Positions 15,713 to 25,858 are shown, counted from the first letter of the stretch. The stretch: DNA of 64,000 nucleotides from Streptomyces bambusae (GCF_020532645.1 NZ_JAJAUZ010000025.1:1-64000), one strand, 5' to 3'. Notes: generated from the sequence alone by a model not told the origin. Made by a program: numbers and translations.

Positions 15713-16744
15713 CTACTGCGCGCGGTCGAAGTCGATGGCGCTGTAGGCGCGCAGCTTCGACAGGCGGTGGGTCGAGTCGATCTTACGGATCGTGCCCGAC
15801 TTCGAGCGCATGACCAGCGAGGACGTGGTCGCGGTCTCGGAGCGGTAGTGCACGCCGCGCAGCAGCTCGCCGTCGGTGATGCCGGTCGCGACGAAGAAGA
15901 CGTTCTCGCCGGAGACCAGGTCGTTGGTGTGCAGGACGCGGTCCAGGTCGTGGCCGGCGTCCAGCGCCTTCTGGCGCTCCGCCTCGTCCTTGGGCCACAG
16001 CTTGCCCTGGATCGTGCCGCCCAGGCACTTTATGGCGCACGCCGAGATGATGCCCTCGGGGGTGCCGCCGATGCCGAGCAGGAGGTCGACGCCGGTGCCC
16101 TCGCGGGCGGCCATGATCGAGCCGGCCACGTCGCCGTCCGAGATGAACTTGATCCGGGCGCCCGTCTCGCGGATCTCCTTGACGATGCCCTCGTGGCGGG
16201 GCCGGTCCAGGATGACCACGGTGACGTCCTCGGCGGCCATGCCCTTCGCCTTGGCCACGCGGCGGATGTTCACCGAGACCGGGGCGTTGATGTCGACGAA
16301 GTCGGCGGCCTCGGGGCCGGTGACCAGCTTGTCCATGTAGAACACCGCGGACGGGTCGAACATGGTGCCGCGGTCGGCGGCGGCCAGCACGGCGATCGCG
16401 TTCGGCATGCCCTTGGCGTTCAGGGTGGTGCCGTCGATCGGGTCGACCGCGATGTCCACCTCGGCGCCGGTGCCGTCGCCGACCCGCTCGCCGTTGAACA
16501 GCATCGGGGCCTCGTCCTTCTCGCCCTCGCCGATGACGACGACGCCGTTCATCGAGACGGTGGAGACGAGGGTGCGCATCGCGCGCACGGCCGCGCCGTC
16601 GGCGCCGATCTTGTCACCGCGCCCGACCCAGCGGCCGGCGGCCATGGCGGCGGCCTCCGTGACGCGGACGAGCTCCAGGGCGAGGTTGCGGTCGGGGGCC
16701 TCGGGAGACACCTCGAGCTGAGGCGGCAGGCTGTGCTCGGTCAT
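15713..16744 (-). CDS. glpX: Class II fructose-1,6-bisphosphatase
   Basis: A 343-aa GlpX-type fructose-1,6-bisphosphatase, the gluconeogenic enzyme that makes fructose 6-phosphate. Family motifs are present: GRGDKIGADGAAV, VVIGEGEKDEAPML, the metal-binding VDIAVDPIDGTT and GIGGTPEGIISACA. The ATG at 16744 (MTEHSLPPQLEV) is preceded by AAAGGTG; the longer upstream frame adds an Arg/Cys-rich leader that is not conserved-looking. Actinobacteria commonly use GlpX as their main bisphosphatase. Transcribed alone, convergent with the wbl gene. Confidence 0.96.
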   Translation of the reverse strand: MTEHSLPPQLEVSPEAPDRNLALELVRVTEAAAMAAGRWVGRGDKIGADGAAVRAMRTLVSTVSMNGVVVIGEGEKDEAPMLFNGERVGDGTGAEVDIAVDPIDGTTLNAKGMPNAIAVLAAADRGTMFDPSAVFYMDKLVTGPEAADFVDINAPVSVNIRRVAKAKGMAAEDVTVVILDRPRHEGIVKEIRETGARIKFISDGDVAGSIMAAREGTGVDLLLGIGGTPEGIISACAIKCLGGTIQGKLWPKDEAERQKALDAGHDLDRVLHTNDLVSGENVFFVATGITDGELLRGVHYRSETATTSSLVMRSKSGTIRKIDSTHRLSKLRAYSAIDFDRAQ

Positions 16745-16949
16745 CGGAGCGCACCTTTCTGTACGACGACGGCACGACACGGCCGTAAAAAGGAGGGTGC
16801 CGGAACTCTATCGGTAGGTCGACATATTGAGCAGGGCGGGTCACGTATGAGCGGCGCACGGACGCCCGTACGGTGGCGCACGACACATTGGACGCCCTTT
16901 TCGCGCGCCGGGCGACCCTGCCGGTGATCGCCGTGGCCGATAGGGGACG

Positions 16950-17486
16950 ATGGGTCCCGTGGCAGGTATGAAAGGCAAGCAGACGGTCCGGGACATGGTG
17001 CGGTCACTGGCGGTGATCGGCGTCCTCGTCGCGCTCATTTACGTGTTCATCCCGCACGACGAGAAGGCGGACCCCACCAGGGTCGTCGACTACCGCGTCG
17101 AGCTCATCACGGCGCGCCGGGCGGCCCCGTACCCGGTGGCGGCACCGGTGGGCCTGCCGAAGGAGTGGCGCGCCACGTCGGTCACGTACGAGCGCCGCAA
17201 CGCGAACTCCTGGCACCTGGGCTACCTCAACCCGGCCGACCAGTACGTCGCCGTCGAGCAGTCCACCGACGCCAGCGTGGACACGTGGGTCCGCAAGGTG
17301 ACCCGCGACGCCGCGGAGACGCAGGCGACGCAGCAGGCCGGCGAGCTGACCTGGACCCGCTGGGAGGGTACGAAGTACCGCGCGCTGGTCCGCAAGGAGC
17401 AGGGCGTGACCACGGTGGTCACGGGCACCGGCTCCTACGCGGAGCTGGGCGAGATGGCGGCGGCGCTGGAGATGAAGCGCGGCTGA
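16950..17486 (+). CDS. DUF4245 membrane-anchored protein
   Basis: A 178-aa protein with one N-terminal membrane helix (about 18-35, SLAVIGVLVALIYVFIP) and an external or periplasm-facing domain (about 45-178) of the DUF4245 type: GLPKEWRATSVTYERR, LGYLNPADQYVAVEQ, WTRWEGTKYRALVR. The family is of unknown function and in streptomycetes lies beside glpX, as here. Start ATG 16950 is uncertain; GTG 16959 and ATG 16968 are in frame. Confidence 0.85.
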   Translation: MGPVAGMKGKQTVRDMVRSLAVIGVLVALIYVFIPHDEKADPTRVVDYRVELITARRAAPYPVAAPVGLPKEWRATSVTYERRNANSWHLGYLNPADQYVAVEQSTDASVDTWVRKVTRDAAETQATQQAGELTWTRWEGTKYRALVRKEQGVTTVVTGTGSYAELGEMAAALEMKRG

Positions 17487-17532
17487 GGCCGCCGGGCCCG
17501 GCCGCGGCGGCCGGGCGTACGGACATGCGAAA

Positions 17533-17564
17533 GAGGCCGGTCCCGGGAATCCGGGGCCGGCCTC
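17533..17564. terminator. Bidirectional terminator
   Basis: GAGGCCGGTCCCGG and CCGGGGCCGGCCTC form a 14-bp stem with one wobble and a GAAT loop, between the convergent DUF4245 and nitroreductase genes. Confidence 0.85.
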
Positions 17565-17626
17565 CTGTCGCTTGCGGGGCCTGCGGCCGGGCGGCTCTGC
17601 CGCCCGGCGGTCCTGCGGTCGGGTGA

Positions 17627-18217
17627 TCAGACCGTGGTGACGACGGCGTCGTAGTCCAGGCGCGGGGAGCGGGGGAACGGGGCGTCCTCGCCGGGCTTGC
17701 CGATGTTGACGACCATCAGCGGGGTGTGGTCGTCGTCCAGGAACTCCTTCTGCACGCCGGCGAAGTCCAGGCCGGTCATCGGGCCGGCGGCCAGGCCGGC
17801 GGCGCGGATGCCGACGATGAAGTACGCGGCCTGGAGGGAGGCGTTCACCAGCGCGGAGCCCTCGCGGACCGAGCGCTCGCCGAAGAACACGTCCTTGGCC
17901 TGCGGGAAGTGCGGGAACAGCTCCGGGAGCTCCTCGTGGAACTCGTTGTCCGCGGAGAGGATCGCGACCAGCGGGGCGGCGGCGGTCTTGGCCTGGTTGC
18001 CCTCGGCCATGTGGGAGACGAGGCGCTCACGGGCCTCGGCGGAGCGGACCAGGGTGATGCGCAGCGGGGTCTGGTTGAAGGCGGTGGGGCCGAACTTCAC
18101 CAGGTCGTAGATCGCCTGAACCTGCTCGTCGGTCACCGGCTCGTCCGAGAAGGTGTTGGCGGTGCGGGCCTCGCGGAAGAGGAGGTCCTGAGCGGCGGTG
18201 TCGAGAACGAGGGACAT
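17627..18217 (-). CDS. Nitroreductase family protein (RutE/HadB-like)
   Basis: A 196-aa FMN-dependent nitroreductase, closest in layout to malonic semialdehyde reductase RutE: AQDLLFREARTANTFSDEPV, then KFGPTAFNQTPLRI (FMN-contact region), AAGLAAGPMTGLDF and a C-terminal SPRLDYDAVVTTV. Length fits RutE exactly. No rut pyrimidine genes are nearby, so the substrate is not established; quinone or aldehyde reduction is equally possible. ATG 18217 with AAAGG upstream is preferred to ATG 18232. Confidence 0.88.
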   Translation of the reverse strand: MSLVLDTAAQDLLFREARTANTFSDEPVTDEQVQAIYDLVKFGPTAFNQTPLRITLVRSAEARERLVSHMAEGNQAKTAAAPLVAILSADNEFHEELPELFPHFPQAKDVFFGERSVREGSALVNASLQAAYFIVGIRAAGLAAGPMTGLDFAGVQKEFLDDDHTPLMVVNIGKPGEDAPFPRSPRLDYDAVVTTV

Positions 18218-18430
18218 GGCGGGGCCTTTCATCGGTGCCGATCGAGTTGACCGTGCTGGTCGAAGCGACGTCTACGACCTTAGGACGAGATAGATGAAAT
18301 TTCAACTAATCTGGTCCGGAGGTGCTGCGCATCACAGTCGTTGACTGCTCAACGATCCCCTCAACCTGCGCAGTCAGGCACCTATTCCCTCCGGGGGCGG
18401 CGGCCCCCTCCGCGGGCGGGCCCCGGGCGG

Positions 18431-18670
18431 CTACTCCTCGTCCGCAGCCGCCCCCTCGCCGGCCGCGTCACGGCCGGCGAGCGCCGAGTCGAGGCGGGCG
18501 CGGGCACCCTCCAGCCAGTGGCGGCAGACCTTGGCCAGCTCCTCGCCGCGTTCCCACAGGGCGAGGGACTCCTCCAGGCTCGTGCCGCCCGCCTCCAGAC
18601 GGCGCACGACCTCGATCAGCTCGTCCCGTGCCTGCTCGTAGCCCAGCGCCGAAGCGTCCGTCCCGGCCAT
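18431..18670 (-). CDS. xseB: Exodeoxyribonuclease VII small subunit
   Basis: A 79-aa small subunit of exonuclease VII: YEQARDELIEVVRRLEAGG, the conserved SLEESLALWERGEELAKVC and a short acidic tail. The enzyme degrades single-stranded DNA from both ends. It follows xseA on the same strand with a 100-bp gap. ATG 18670 (MAGTDASALGYEQ) is preferred to the upstream frame to 18706, which adds residues not seen in the family. Confidence 0.93.
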   Translation of the reverse strand: MAGTDASALGYEQARDELIEVVRRLEAGGTSLEESLALWERGEELAKVCRHWLEGARARLDSALAGRDAAGEGAAADEE

Positions 18671-18770
18671 CAGATCCACCCTCGGTGTGTAGTCCAGCGA
18701 AAACATTGCGCGTATGTGAAACCTGCCTCGGCACGTGTCCGGGCGGGGGGCCGCCGACGTCCGGCCCGGG

Positions 18771-20042
18771 TCAGGACCCGGCCCCGGCGGGGTCGGACGG
18801 TCCGGCGGGCTCGGCCGGATCCGCCGGCTCCGGCACCTCCGTCACCGCGACCGTGAACTCGCCCGCCGCGACGCGGGCCCGCAGGGCGTCCCCGGGGGCG
18901 ACCTCCGACGGCGCGCGGACCACGTGGCCGTCCGGGCGCTGGAGGACCGCGTAGCCGCGTTCCAGGGTGGCGGCGGGGGAGAGGGCCACCACGCGGGCCC
19001 GGGTGTGGGACAGCTCCGAGTCGGCCCGGTCCAGCAGGTGGCCCAGAGTCCGCCGGCTGCGCGCCAGGAGCGCCTCCACCTGCTCCTCCCGGTCCTCGAC
19101 CATCCGCTGCGGGTGCACGAAGACCGGCCGGCCCAGCGCGTGCGCCAGCCCGCGCTCCTCCCGGTCCAGCAGCCCGCGCACCGACCGCAGCGCCCGGTCG
19201 CGCAGCAGCCGGACCCGGTCCAGCTCCTCGCCGACGTCCGGGACCACCTTCTTGGCCGCGTCCGTCGGGGTGGACGCCCGCAGGTCGGCGACCAGGTCCA
19301 GCAGCGGGGTGTCCGGCTCGTGCCCGATCGCCGACACCACCGGGGTCCGGGCCGCGGCGACCGCCCGTACGACCTCCTCGTCCGAGAACGGCAGCAGGTC
19401 CTCCACGCTGCCGCCGCCGCGGGCCACGACGATCACGTCCACCTCGTCGAGGGCGTCCAGCTCCTGCACCGCGCGGATCACCTGCGGAACCGCGTGCACG
19501 CCCTGGACGGCCACGTTCCGCACCTCGAAGCGGACCGCCGGCCAGCGGCGCCGGGCGTTCTCCAGCACGTCGCGCTCGGCCGCGGAGGCGCGGCCGCAGA
19601 CCAGGCCGACGAGCTGCGGCAGGAACGGCAGCGGCTTCTTGCGGTCCAGCGCGAACAGGCCCTCCGCGGCCAGGCTCCGCTTCAGCTTCTCCAGCCGGGC
19701 CAGCAGCTCGCCGATGCCGACGGGCCGTATCTCCGTCGCCCGCAGCGACAGCTGGCCGCGGGGGGCGTACCACTCGGGTTTGGCCAGGACGACCACCCGC
19801 GCGCCCTCCGACACGGCGTCGGCGACCTCGTCGAACACCTGGCGGTAGCAGGTCACGCTCAGCGAGATGTCGTGCGAGGGGTCGCGCAGCGTCAGGAACA
19901 CCACACCGGCGCCGGGACGGCGGTTCAGCTGGGTGATCTGCCCCTCCACCCACACCTGGCCGAGGCGGTCGATCCAGCCGCCGATGAGGCGGGACACCTG
20001 GCCCACCGGCAGCGGCGCCTCGGCCGACGTATTCAGACCCAT
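18771..20042 (-). CDS. xseA: Exodeoxyribonuclease VII large subunit
   Basis: A 423-aa catalytic subunit of exonuclease VII. The N-terminal OB-fold (about 10-105: PVGQVSRLIGGWIDRLGQVW, VFLTLRDPSHD) binds single strands; the catalytic domain follows (GLVCGRASAAERDVLENA, the DVIVVARGGGSVEDLLPF loop and ARTPVVSAIGHEPDTPL). A coiled stretch (about 270-345) and RGYAVLQRPDG lie near the end. The last 25 residues are a Pro/Ala/Glu-rich tail. With xseB it forms a two-gene unit. Confidence 0.95.
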   Translation of the reverse strand: MGLNTSAEAPLPVGQVSRLIGGWIDRLGQVWVEGQITQLNRRPGAGVVFLTLRDPSHDISLSVTCYRQVFDEVADAVSEGARVVVLAKPEWYAPRGQLSLRATEIRPVGIGELLARLEKLKRSLAAEGLFALDRKKPLPFLPQLVGLVCGRASAAERDVLENARRRWPAVRFEVRNVAVQGVHAVPQVIRAVQELDALDEVDVIVVARGGGSVEDLLPFSDEEVVRAVAAARTPVVSAIGHEPDTPLLDLVADLRASTPTDAAKKVVPDVGEELDRVRLLRDRALRSVRGLLDREERGLAHALGRPVFVHPQRMVEDREEQVEALLARSRRTLGHLLDRADSELSHTRARVVALSPAATLERGYAVLQRPDGHVVRAPSEVAPGDALRARVAAGEFTVAVTEVPEPADPAEPAGPSDPAGAGS

Positions 20043-20094
20043 GCGAGCCAGGCTAACGGGCGGGGCTGACAGCGACTCAGCAGCCGGCCGCGCT

Positions 20095-20149
20095 CAAAGA
20101 CCGGGGCTCCGCCCCGGACCCCGCGCCTCAAACGCCGGCGAGGCTGGAA
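20095..20149. repeat. Dispersed intergenic palindromic repeat, copy 1
   Basis: GGGGCTCCGCCCCGGACCCC followed by GCGCCTCAAACGCCGGCG and AGGCTGGA. Close copies lie at 43858-43950 and 50683-50720. All are intergenic and contain a small GC-rich hairpin. Confidence 0.75.
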
Positions 20150-20169
20150 TCGCCCGGCAGCATCCGGCG

Positions 20170-21528
20170 TCAGGCAGGGGCCCGGCGGCGGCGCTGCAGC
20201 GCCAGGACCAGCAGGCCCAGGAGCAGCCACACCGCCCCCACCACCCGCGCCGAAGGCGCCGCCCCCGCGATGATCGCGAGCGAAACCCCCGCCCCGAGCA
20301 CCGGCACCGCCACGTGCCGCCAGAACACCGGCCGCCCCGCCCGCCGCCGCACGACGAACCACCCCACCACCGCCGTATGCAGCAGCACGAACGCCGTCAG
20401 CGCCCCGATGTCCACCACGGACACCAGCCGCTCCAGCCCGTCCGCCCGCCGTGCCGCCCACACCGCCGCCACCAGCGTCACCGCGGCCGCCACCAGCAGC
20501 GCCCCCCGCGGCGTGCCGCCCGACGTCCGCGCCAGGACCCGCGGCAACCGCCCCTCCCGCGCCATCGCGAACAGCAGCCGGCCGGCCGCCGCCTGCCCCG
20601 CCAGCGCCGCGAACGCCGCCCCCACCGCCTTGGACACCGCGATCAGGTCGTGCAGCCAGCCGCCCACCGACGCGTCCACCGCGTCGTAGAAGGAGGACCC
20701 CTGCCGGGCCGGATCCGCCGCCAGCTCCGCCGCCGGGACCGGCATCAGCAGCGCCGCCAGATACGTCTGCACGACGAACAGCAGCCCCGTCAGCCCCAGG
20801 CAGAACAGCACCGCCCGGGCCACCCGCGCACTCCCCCCGGTCACCTCCTCCGCGAACGAGGCGATCGCGTCGAACCCCAGGTACGACAGCACCGCCACCG
20901 ACACCGCCCCGACCACCGCCGCCGGGGAGAACCCCGCCGACCCGTCCCCGGTCAGCGGCGACAGCCAGCCGCGCTGCGCACCGTCCTGCACCAGCACCGT
21001 CACCGCCGCCCCCACGAACACCAGCAGCACCGCCAGCTCCAGCGCCAGCACCGCGAAGCCGACCCGGGCGGCCGCCCGTACCCCCCACAGGTTGAGCGCC
21101 GTGGTCACCACCACCGCAAGTGCCGTCCACACCCACCGCGACACCTCCGGCACCAGCGCGTTCAGCGCGATCCCGGAGAACAGGTACGCCACCGCCGGGA
21201 TCAGCAGGTAGTCGAGCATCGCCATCCACCCGGCGATCATCCCGGCCCCCTCGCCCAGCCCCTTGCGGGCGTACGCGAACACCGAGCCGGCCTGCGGGGC
21301 CACCTGCACCATCTGCGCGTAGCTGAAGGCCGTCAGCGCCATCGCCGCCGTGGCGCACAGGTAGACGAGGGCGACCGCGCCGTGCGACCGCGCGTCGAGC
21401 GTGCCGAAGATCCCGACCGGGGCCATCGGCGCGATGAACAGGAGCCCGTACACGACCAGGTCGCGGAAGCCGAGGTTCCGCGACAGCCGGCCGGACTTTG
21501 GCCCGGTCGTGGCCGTATCGGCCGCCAT
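20170..21528 (-). CDS. APC-superfamily amino acid permease
   Basis: A 452-aa integral membrane protein of the amino acid-polyamine-organocation superfamily, with about 12 predicted helices. The first helix region (GLLFIAPMAPVGIFG) and the phrase FSYAQMVQVAPQAGSVFAYA are typical of APC transporters; SYLGFDAIASFAEEV is the unwound helix-6 region. It probably exchanges or imports amino acids or amines; the substrate cannot be told. ATG 21528 has GGAGGGG upstream. It is divergent from ispH. Confidence 0.88.
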   Translation of the reverse strand: MAADTATTGPKSGRLSRNLGFRDLVVYGLLFIAPMAPVGIFGTLDARSHGAVALVYLCATAAMALTAFSYAQMVQVAPQAGSVFAYARKGLGEGAGMIAGWMAMLDYLLIPAVAYLFSGIALNALVPEVSRWVWTALAVVVTTALNLWGVRAAARVGFAVLALELAVLLVFVGAAVTVLVQDGAQRGWLSPLTGDGSAGFSPAAVVGAVSVAVLSYLGFDAIASFAEEVTGGSARVARAVLFCLGLTGLLFVVQTYLAALLMPVPAAELAADPARQGSSFYDAVDASVGGWLHDLIAVSKAVGAAFAALAGQAAAGRLLFAMAREGRLPRVLARTSGGTPRGALLVAAAVTLVAAVWAARRADGLERLVSVVDIGALTAFVLLHTAVVGWFVVRRRAGRPVFWRHVAVPVLGAGVSLAIIAGAAPSARVVGAVWLLLGLLVLALQRRRRAPA

Positions 21529-21623
21529 GCCGCCCCCTCCGGTCGCGGGTACGTCTTTTCGACCCCAGTCTGCGGGCCGGACGGGATCTCCGGCGGTCCG
21601 GAGACGGCCGTACGATGGACGCC

Positions 21624-22607
21624 ATGACTGCTCCCGCTTCCCGCCGTGTCCTCCTCGCCGCCCCCCGCGGCTACTGCGCGGGTGTGGACCGCGCCGTGAT
21701 CGCCGTAGAGAAGGCCCTAGAGCAGTACGGTGCACCGGTCTACGTCCGGCACGAGATCGTGCACAACAAGTACGTCGTCCAGACGCTGGAGAAGAAGGGC
21801 GCGATCTTCGTCGAGCAGACGACGGAGGTCCCCCCGGGCTCCATCGTGATGTTCTCCGCGCACGGCGTGGCCCCCGTCGTCCACGAGGAGGCCGCCCGCG
21901 GCCGGCTCGCGACCATCGACGCGACCTGCCCCCTGGTCACCAAGGTGCACAAGGAGGCCATCCGCTACGCCAACGAGGACTTCGACATCCTCCTCATCGG
22001 CCACGAGGGCCACGAGGAGGTCATCGGCACCTCCGGCGAGGCCCCCGACCACATCACGATCGTCGACGGCCCGCACGACGTGGACAAGGTCACCGTCCGC
22101 GACGAGTCGAAGGTCGTCTGGCTCTCCCAGACCACGCTCTCCGTCGACGAGACGATGGAGACGGTCGACGCGCTGAAGACCAAGTTCCCGCTGCTGGTCT
22201 CGCCGCCGAGCGACGACATCTGCTACGCCACCTCCAACCGCCAGGCCGCCGTCAAGGCCATGGGCGCCGACGCCGACCTGGTCATCGTCGTCGGCTCCAA
22301 GAACTCCTCGAACTCCATCCGCCTGGTCGAGGTCGCCCTCGACGCCGGCGCACGCGCCGCGTACCTCGTGGACTTCGCCAGCGAGATCGACGAGGCGTGG
22401 CTGGAGGGTGTCACCACGGTCGGCCTGACCTCGGGCGCCTCGGTGCCGGAGGTGCTGGTCGAAGAGGTGCTGGAGTGGCTGGCCGCCCGCGGCTACGCCG
22501 ACGTGGAGATCGTCAAGACCGCCGAGGAGTCCATCACCTTCTCGCTGCCCAAGGAGCTCCGCCGCGACCTGCGCGCCGAGGCGGCCGCCCTGGTCGAGGG
22601 GAAGTAG
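21624..22607 (+). CDS. ispH: 4-hydroxy-3-methylbut-2-enyl diphosphate reductase
   Basis: A 327-aa IspH (LytB), the last enzyme of the MEP isoprenoid pathway, making IPP and DMAPP. The iron-sulfur cysteines are in PRGYCAGVDRA (Cys18), DATCPLVTKVHKEA and SDDICYATSNRQ; the substrate-contact FSAHGVAP, GHEGHEEVIGT and GSKNSSNS motifs are complete. ATG 21624 lies 7 nt after TACGAT (21611-21616), a good -10 box, pointing to a leaderless message; ATG 21615 is in frame. Its gene neighbours ppgK and ychF are as usual in Streptomyces. Confidence 0.96.
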   Translation: MTAPASRRVLLAAPRGYCAGVDRAVIAVEKALEQYGAPVYVRHEIVHNKYVVQTLEKKGAIFVEQTTEVPPGSIVMFSAHGVAPVVHEEAARGRLATIDATCPLVTKVHKEAIRYANEDFDILLIGHEGHEEVIGTSGEAPDHITIVDGPHDVDKVTVRDESKVVWLSQTTLSVDETMETVDALKTKFPLLVSPPSDDICYATSNRQAAVKAMGADADLVIVVGSKNSSNSIRLVEVALDAGARAAYLVDFASEIDEAWLEGVTTVGLTSGASVPEVLVEEVLEWLAARGYADVEIVKTAEESITFSLPKELRRDLRAEAAALVEGK

Positions 22608-22698
22608 CGCCCCACCCCCCTCCGGGGACCCCGCTCCCGGACCGGCGGCTTTACGGTTTCGAAGGGCCGAGAGCCGGTCGTTTTCGTACGGTGTGTCC

Positions 22699-23439
22699 AT
22701 GCAGATCTTCGGCGTGGACATCGGCGGCTCCGGCATCAAGGGCGCGCCCGTGGACCTGGACCGCGGCGACCTGGCGCAGGAGCGCCACAAGGTGCTGACC
22801 CCGCATCCGGCCACCCCCGACGGGGTGGCCGGCTGCGTGGCAGAGGTCGTCCGGCACTTCGACTGGCAGGGCCCGGTGGGCGTCACGTTCCCCGGGGTGG
22901 TCACGGACGGCACGACGCGCAGCGCGGCGAACGTGGACGACGGCTGGATCGGCCTGGACGCGCGGGCGCTGCTCACGGACCGGCTGGGCGGCCTGCCGGT
23001 GACCGTGCTGAACGACGCCGACGCGGCCGGCGTCGCGGAGATGGCGTACGGGGCGGGGCGCGGCCGAGGCGGCACCGTCATCGTGCTGACGCTGGGCACG
23101 GGCATCGGCAGCGCCGTCTTCACCGACGGCCGGCTGGTGCCGAACACCGAGCTGGGCCATCTGGAGCTGCGCGGCCACGACGCGGAGACCAAGGCCTCGG
23201 TGAAGGCGAAGGAGGACGGCGACCTCAGCTGGGAGCACTGGGCCAAGCGGGTGCAGCGCTACCTGGCGCACGTGGAGATGCTGTTCTCGCCGGACCTGTT
23301 CATCCTCGGCGGCGGCGTCAGCCGCAAGGCCGACCGCTTCGTCCCCCTCCTCCACGGCATCCGCGCCGAGATCGTCCCCGCCCGGCTCCAGAACAACGCC
23401 GGGATCGTGGGCGCGGCGATGGCGGCGCGGGGGGAGTGA
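22699..23439 (+). CDS. ppgK: Polyphosphate glucokinase
   Basis: A 246-aa ROK-fold kinase that phosphorylates glucose with polyphosphate (and often ATP). Visible motifs: phosphate-1 loop FGVDIGGSGIKGA, LNDADAAGVAEM (catalytic Asp), and the phosphate-2 region LTLGTGIGSAVFTDG. GHLELRGHDAE is the ppgK-type substitute for the zinc-binding segment of other ROK proteins. TACGGT at 22687-22692 ends 6 nt before ATG 22699, again suggesting a leaderless message. It stands 91 bp after ispH on the same strand. Confidence 0.93.
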   Translation: MQIFGVDIGGSGIKGAPVDLDRGDLAQERHKVLTPHPATPDGVAGCVAEVVRHFDWQGPVGVTFPGVVTDGTTRSAANVDDGWIGLDARALLTDRLGGLPVTVLNDADAAGVAEMAYGAGRGRGGTVIVLTLGTGIGSAVFTDGRLVPNTELGHLELRGHDAETKASVKAKEDGDLSWEHWAKRVQRYLAHVEMLFSPDLFILGGGVSRKADRFVPLLHGIRAEIVPARLQNNAGIVGAAMAARGE

Positions 23440-23534
23440 CGGAACCGGCCGCGCCGCGGGCCCGGGTTTCCGCTCCGGGCCCGGGTTTCCGCTCCGGTCC
23501 CGGTCCCGGCTCCGGGCCCGGCTCGGCCCGGCTG

Positions 23535-24092
23535 CTACGCCGGGCGGCGGGCCGGAGCGCGGCGGGGCATGCGGCGGCGGCCGATGAGCACGGCCTTGCG
23601 GACGATGACGATCAGGGACGCGATCAGCGTCCCTCCGTACAGCCAGCCGGCGTGCAGCGACAGTGCGGTCACCACGCCCATCAGCTGGCCGCCGAACCCG
23701 CCCGAGCCCCCGGCGATCGGCCAGACGCCGGCCGCGAAGGCGATCGGCACCGACACCGGAGCCGTGATCAGGTCCGCGGGCCGCACCCACAGCGCCGTCG
23801 CGGCGGCCACCGGCAGGAACAGCACCCCGTACCCGACGAGCGAGCCGTCGAACAGCAGCCACACCAGCCCGGCCGCCAGCACCATCGCCACGCACGAGAA
23901 CAGCCCGCCGCCCAGCCCGGTCAGCCGCGGCGCGGGCAGCCGGCGCAGCAACGGCGCCGGGCGGCCGCCCGGCCTCGGCCGCGGCCGGGCGACCCGGGTG
24001 CCGCGGGCGGCCGCCTGGGCGGGCAGCGCCGGCCGCCCGGGCTGCCGGCGTCTCGGAGGGTGATGCGGCGAACGCGTCCTGTATTGCTCCAC
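23535..24092 (-). CDS. DUF6542-type membrane protein
   Basis: A 185-aa protein: a basic, Pro-rich N-terminus (about 1-60), then four predicted membrane helices (SCVAMVLAAGLVWLLF, GVLFLPVAAATALWV, SVPIAFAAGVWPIA, GGTLIASLIVIVRKAV). It resembles the streptomycete DUF6542 proteins found next to ychF. GTG 24092 (VEQYRTRSPHHPP) is the likely start, as the frame upstream is an antisense shadow of ychF. Function unknown; divergent from ychF. Confidence 0.75.
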   Translation of the reverse strand: MEQYRTRSPHHPPRRRQPGRPALPAQAAARGTRVARPRPRPGGRPAPLLRRLPAPRLTGLGGGLFSCVAMVLAAGLVWLLFDGSLVGYGVLFLPVAAATALWVRPADLITAPVSVPIAFAAGVWPIAGGSGGFGGQLMGVVTALSLHAGWLYGGTLIASLIVIVRKAVLIGRRRMPRRAPARRPA

Positions 24093-24264
24093 CCGACCAA
24101 AGTAGGTCGCGCACCCCCTCCGGCCGCCGCCGGACACGCGTGTCGCCGTACTTGGCCGAGAGTGGCCGTCCTGCGCCCGGCGGGGGCCGCGGGCGGGGCC
24201 CCGTAAACTGTGGGATGGCCTGACCTCGGGCCGCCCCACCTCCAGCTCACGGGAAGTCGCCAAC

Positions 24265-25353
<1,089 letters not shown>

Positions 25354-25375
25354 TCCGCCCGCACGCACCCCCGAC

Positions 25376-25403
25376 GGGGCCGGCTCCTCCCGGAGCCGGC
25401 CCC
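25376..25403 (+). terminator. ychF terminator
   Basis: GGGGCCGGCTCC-TCCC-GGAGCCGGCCCC: a perfect 12-bp stem 22 nt after the stop, followed by TTCGG. Confidence 0.88.
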
Positions 25404-25410
25404 TTCGGCG

Positions 25411-25545
25411 TCAGGTGCGGGTGTCGTACACCGTGGAGCGGTGGCCGATGTGGACGACCCGGACCACCAGCTCCCCGTTGTCGATCGTGTAGACGACGCG
25501 GCAGTCGCCGACCCGGCCGCCCTGCTTGTCAGGGGCGAGAGTGGT
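25411..25545 (-). pseudogene. Truncated RelE-family toxin (C-terminal half)
   Basis: On the minus strand the frame reads GGRVGDCRVVYTIDNGELV, then VRVVHIGHRSTVYDTRT and stop, the conserved C-terminal half of RelE/ParE-superfamily toxins (G-D-x-R-V-x-Y, V-x-I-G-H-R). An in-frame stop lies about 45 codons upstream and no start or N-terminal half is present; the missing part is cut off at the operator of the next system. No antitoxin partner remains. The fragment is a decayed toxin gene, perhaps left when the adjoining toxin-antitoxin pair arrived. Confidence 0.75.
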
Positions 25546-25563
25546 ACGTTATCCGGTACCACT
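25540..25563. promoter_or_regulatory. Operator of the YefM-YoeB operon
   Basis: AGTGGTAC-GTTATCCG-GTACCACT: perfect 8-bp arms with an 8-nt spacer, ending 19 nt before the antitoxin start. YefM/Phd antitoxins bind such GTAC-containing palindromes to repress their own operon. Confidence 0.8.
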
Positions 25564-25582
25564 TGAGGAGAGGGGTCAGGTC

Positions 25583-25858
25583 ATGTCGATAACTGCGAGT
25601 GAAGCCCGCAAGGAACTCTTTCCGCTGATCAAGAAGGTCAACGAGAACCACGAGGCCATTGAGATCGTCTCCAAGCACGGCAACGCCGTGCTCGTCTCGG
25701 CCGAGGACTACGCGGCGCTGCGTGAGGGCTCGTACCTGCTGCGCTCCCCGGCGAACGCCCGTCGCTTGCTCAAGGCGTACGAGAACGCCCTGGCGAACAT
25801 CAACGTGTCGGAGCGCGAGTTGATCGATCCTGACTCGGCGGACGCGGGTGCTGCGTGA
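25583..25858 (+). CDS. yefM: Type II antitoxin, Phd/YefM family
   Basis: A 91-aa antitoxin: the N-terminal DNA-binding domain reads MSITASEARKELFPLIKKVN, then EIVSKHGNAVLVSAEDYAAL; the C-terminal tail (RRLLKAYENALANI) is the toxin-wrapping part. It neutralises the downstream YoeB and represses the operon through the palindrome at 25540-25563. GAGGAGAGGGG precedes the ATG. Its stop overlaps the toxin start as GTGA. Confidence 0.93.
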   Translation: MSITASEARKELFPLIKKVNENHEAIEIVSKHGNAVLVSAEDYAALREGSYLLRSPANARRLLKAYENALANINVSERELIDPDSADAGAA

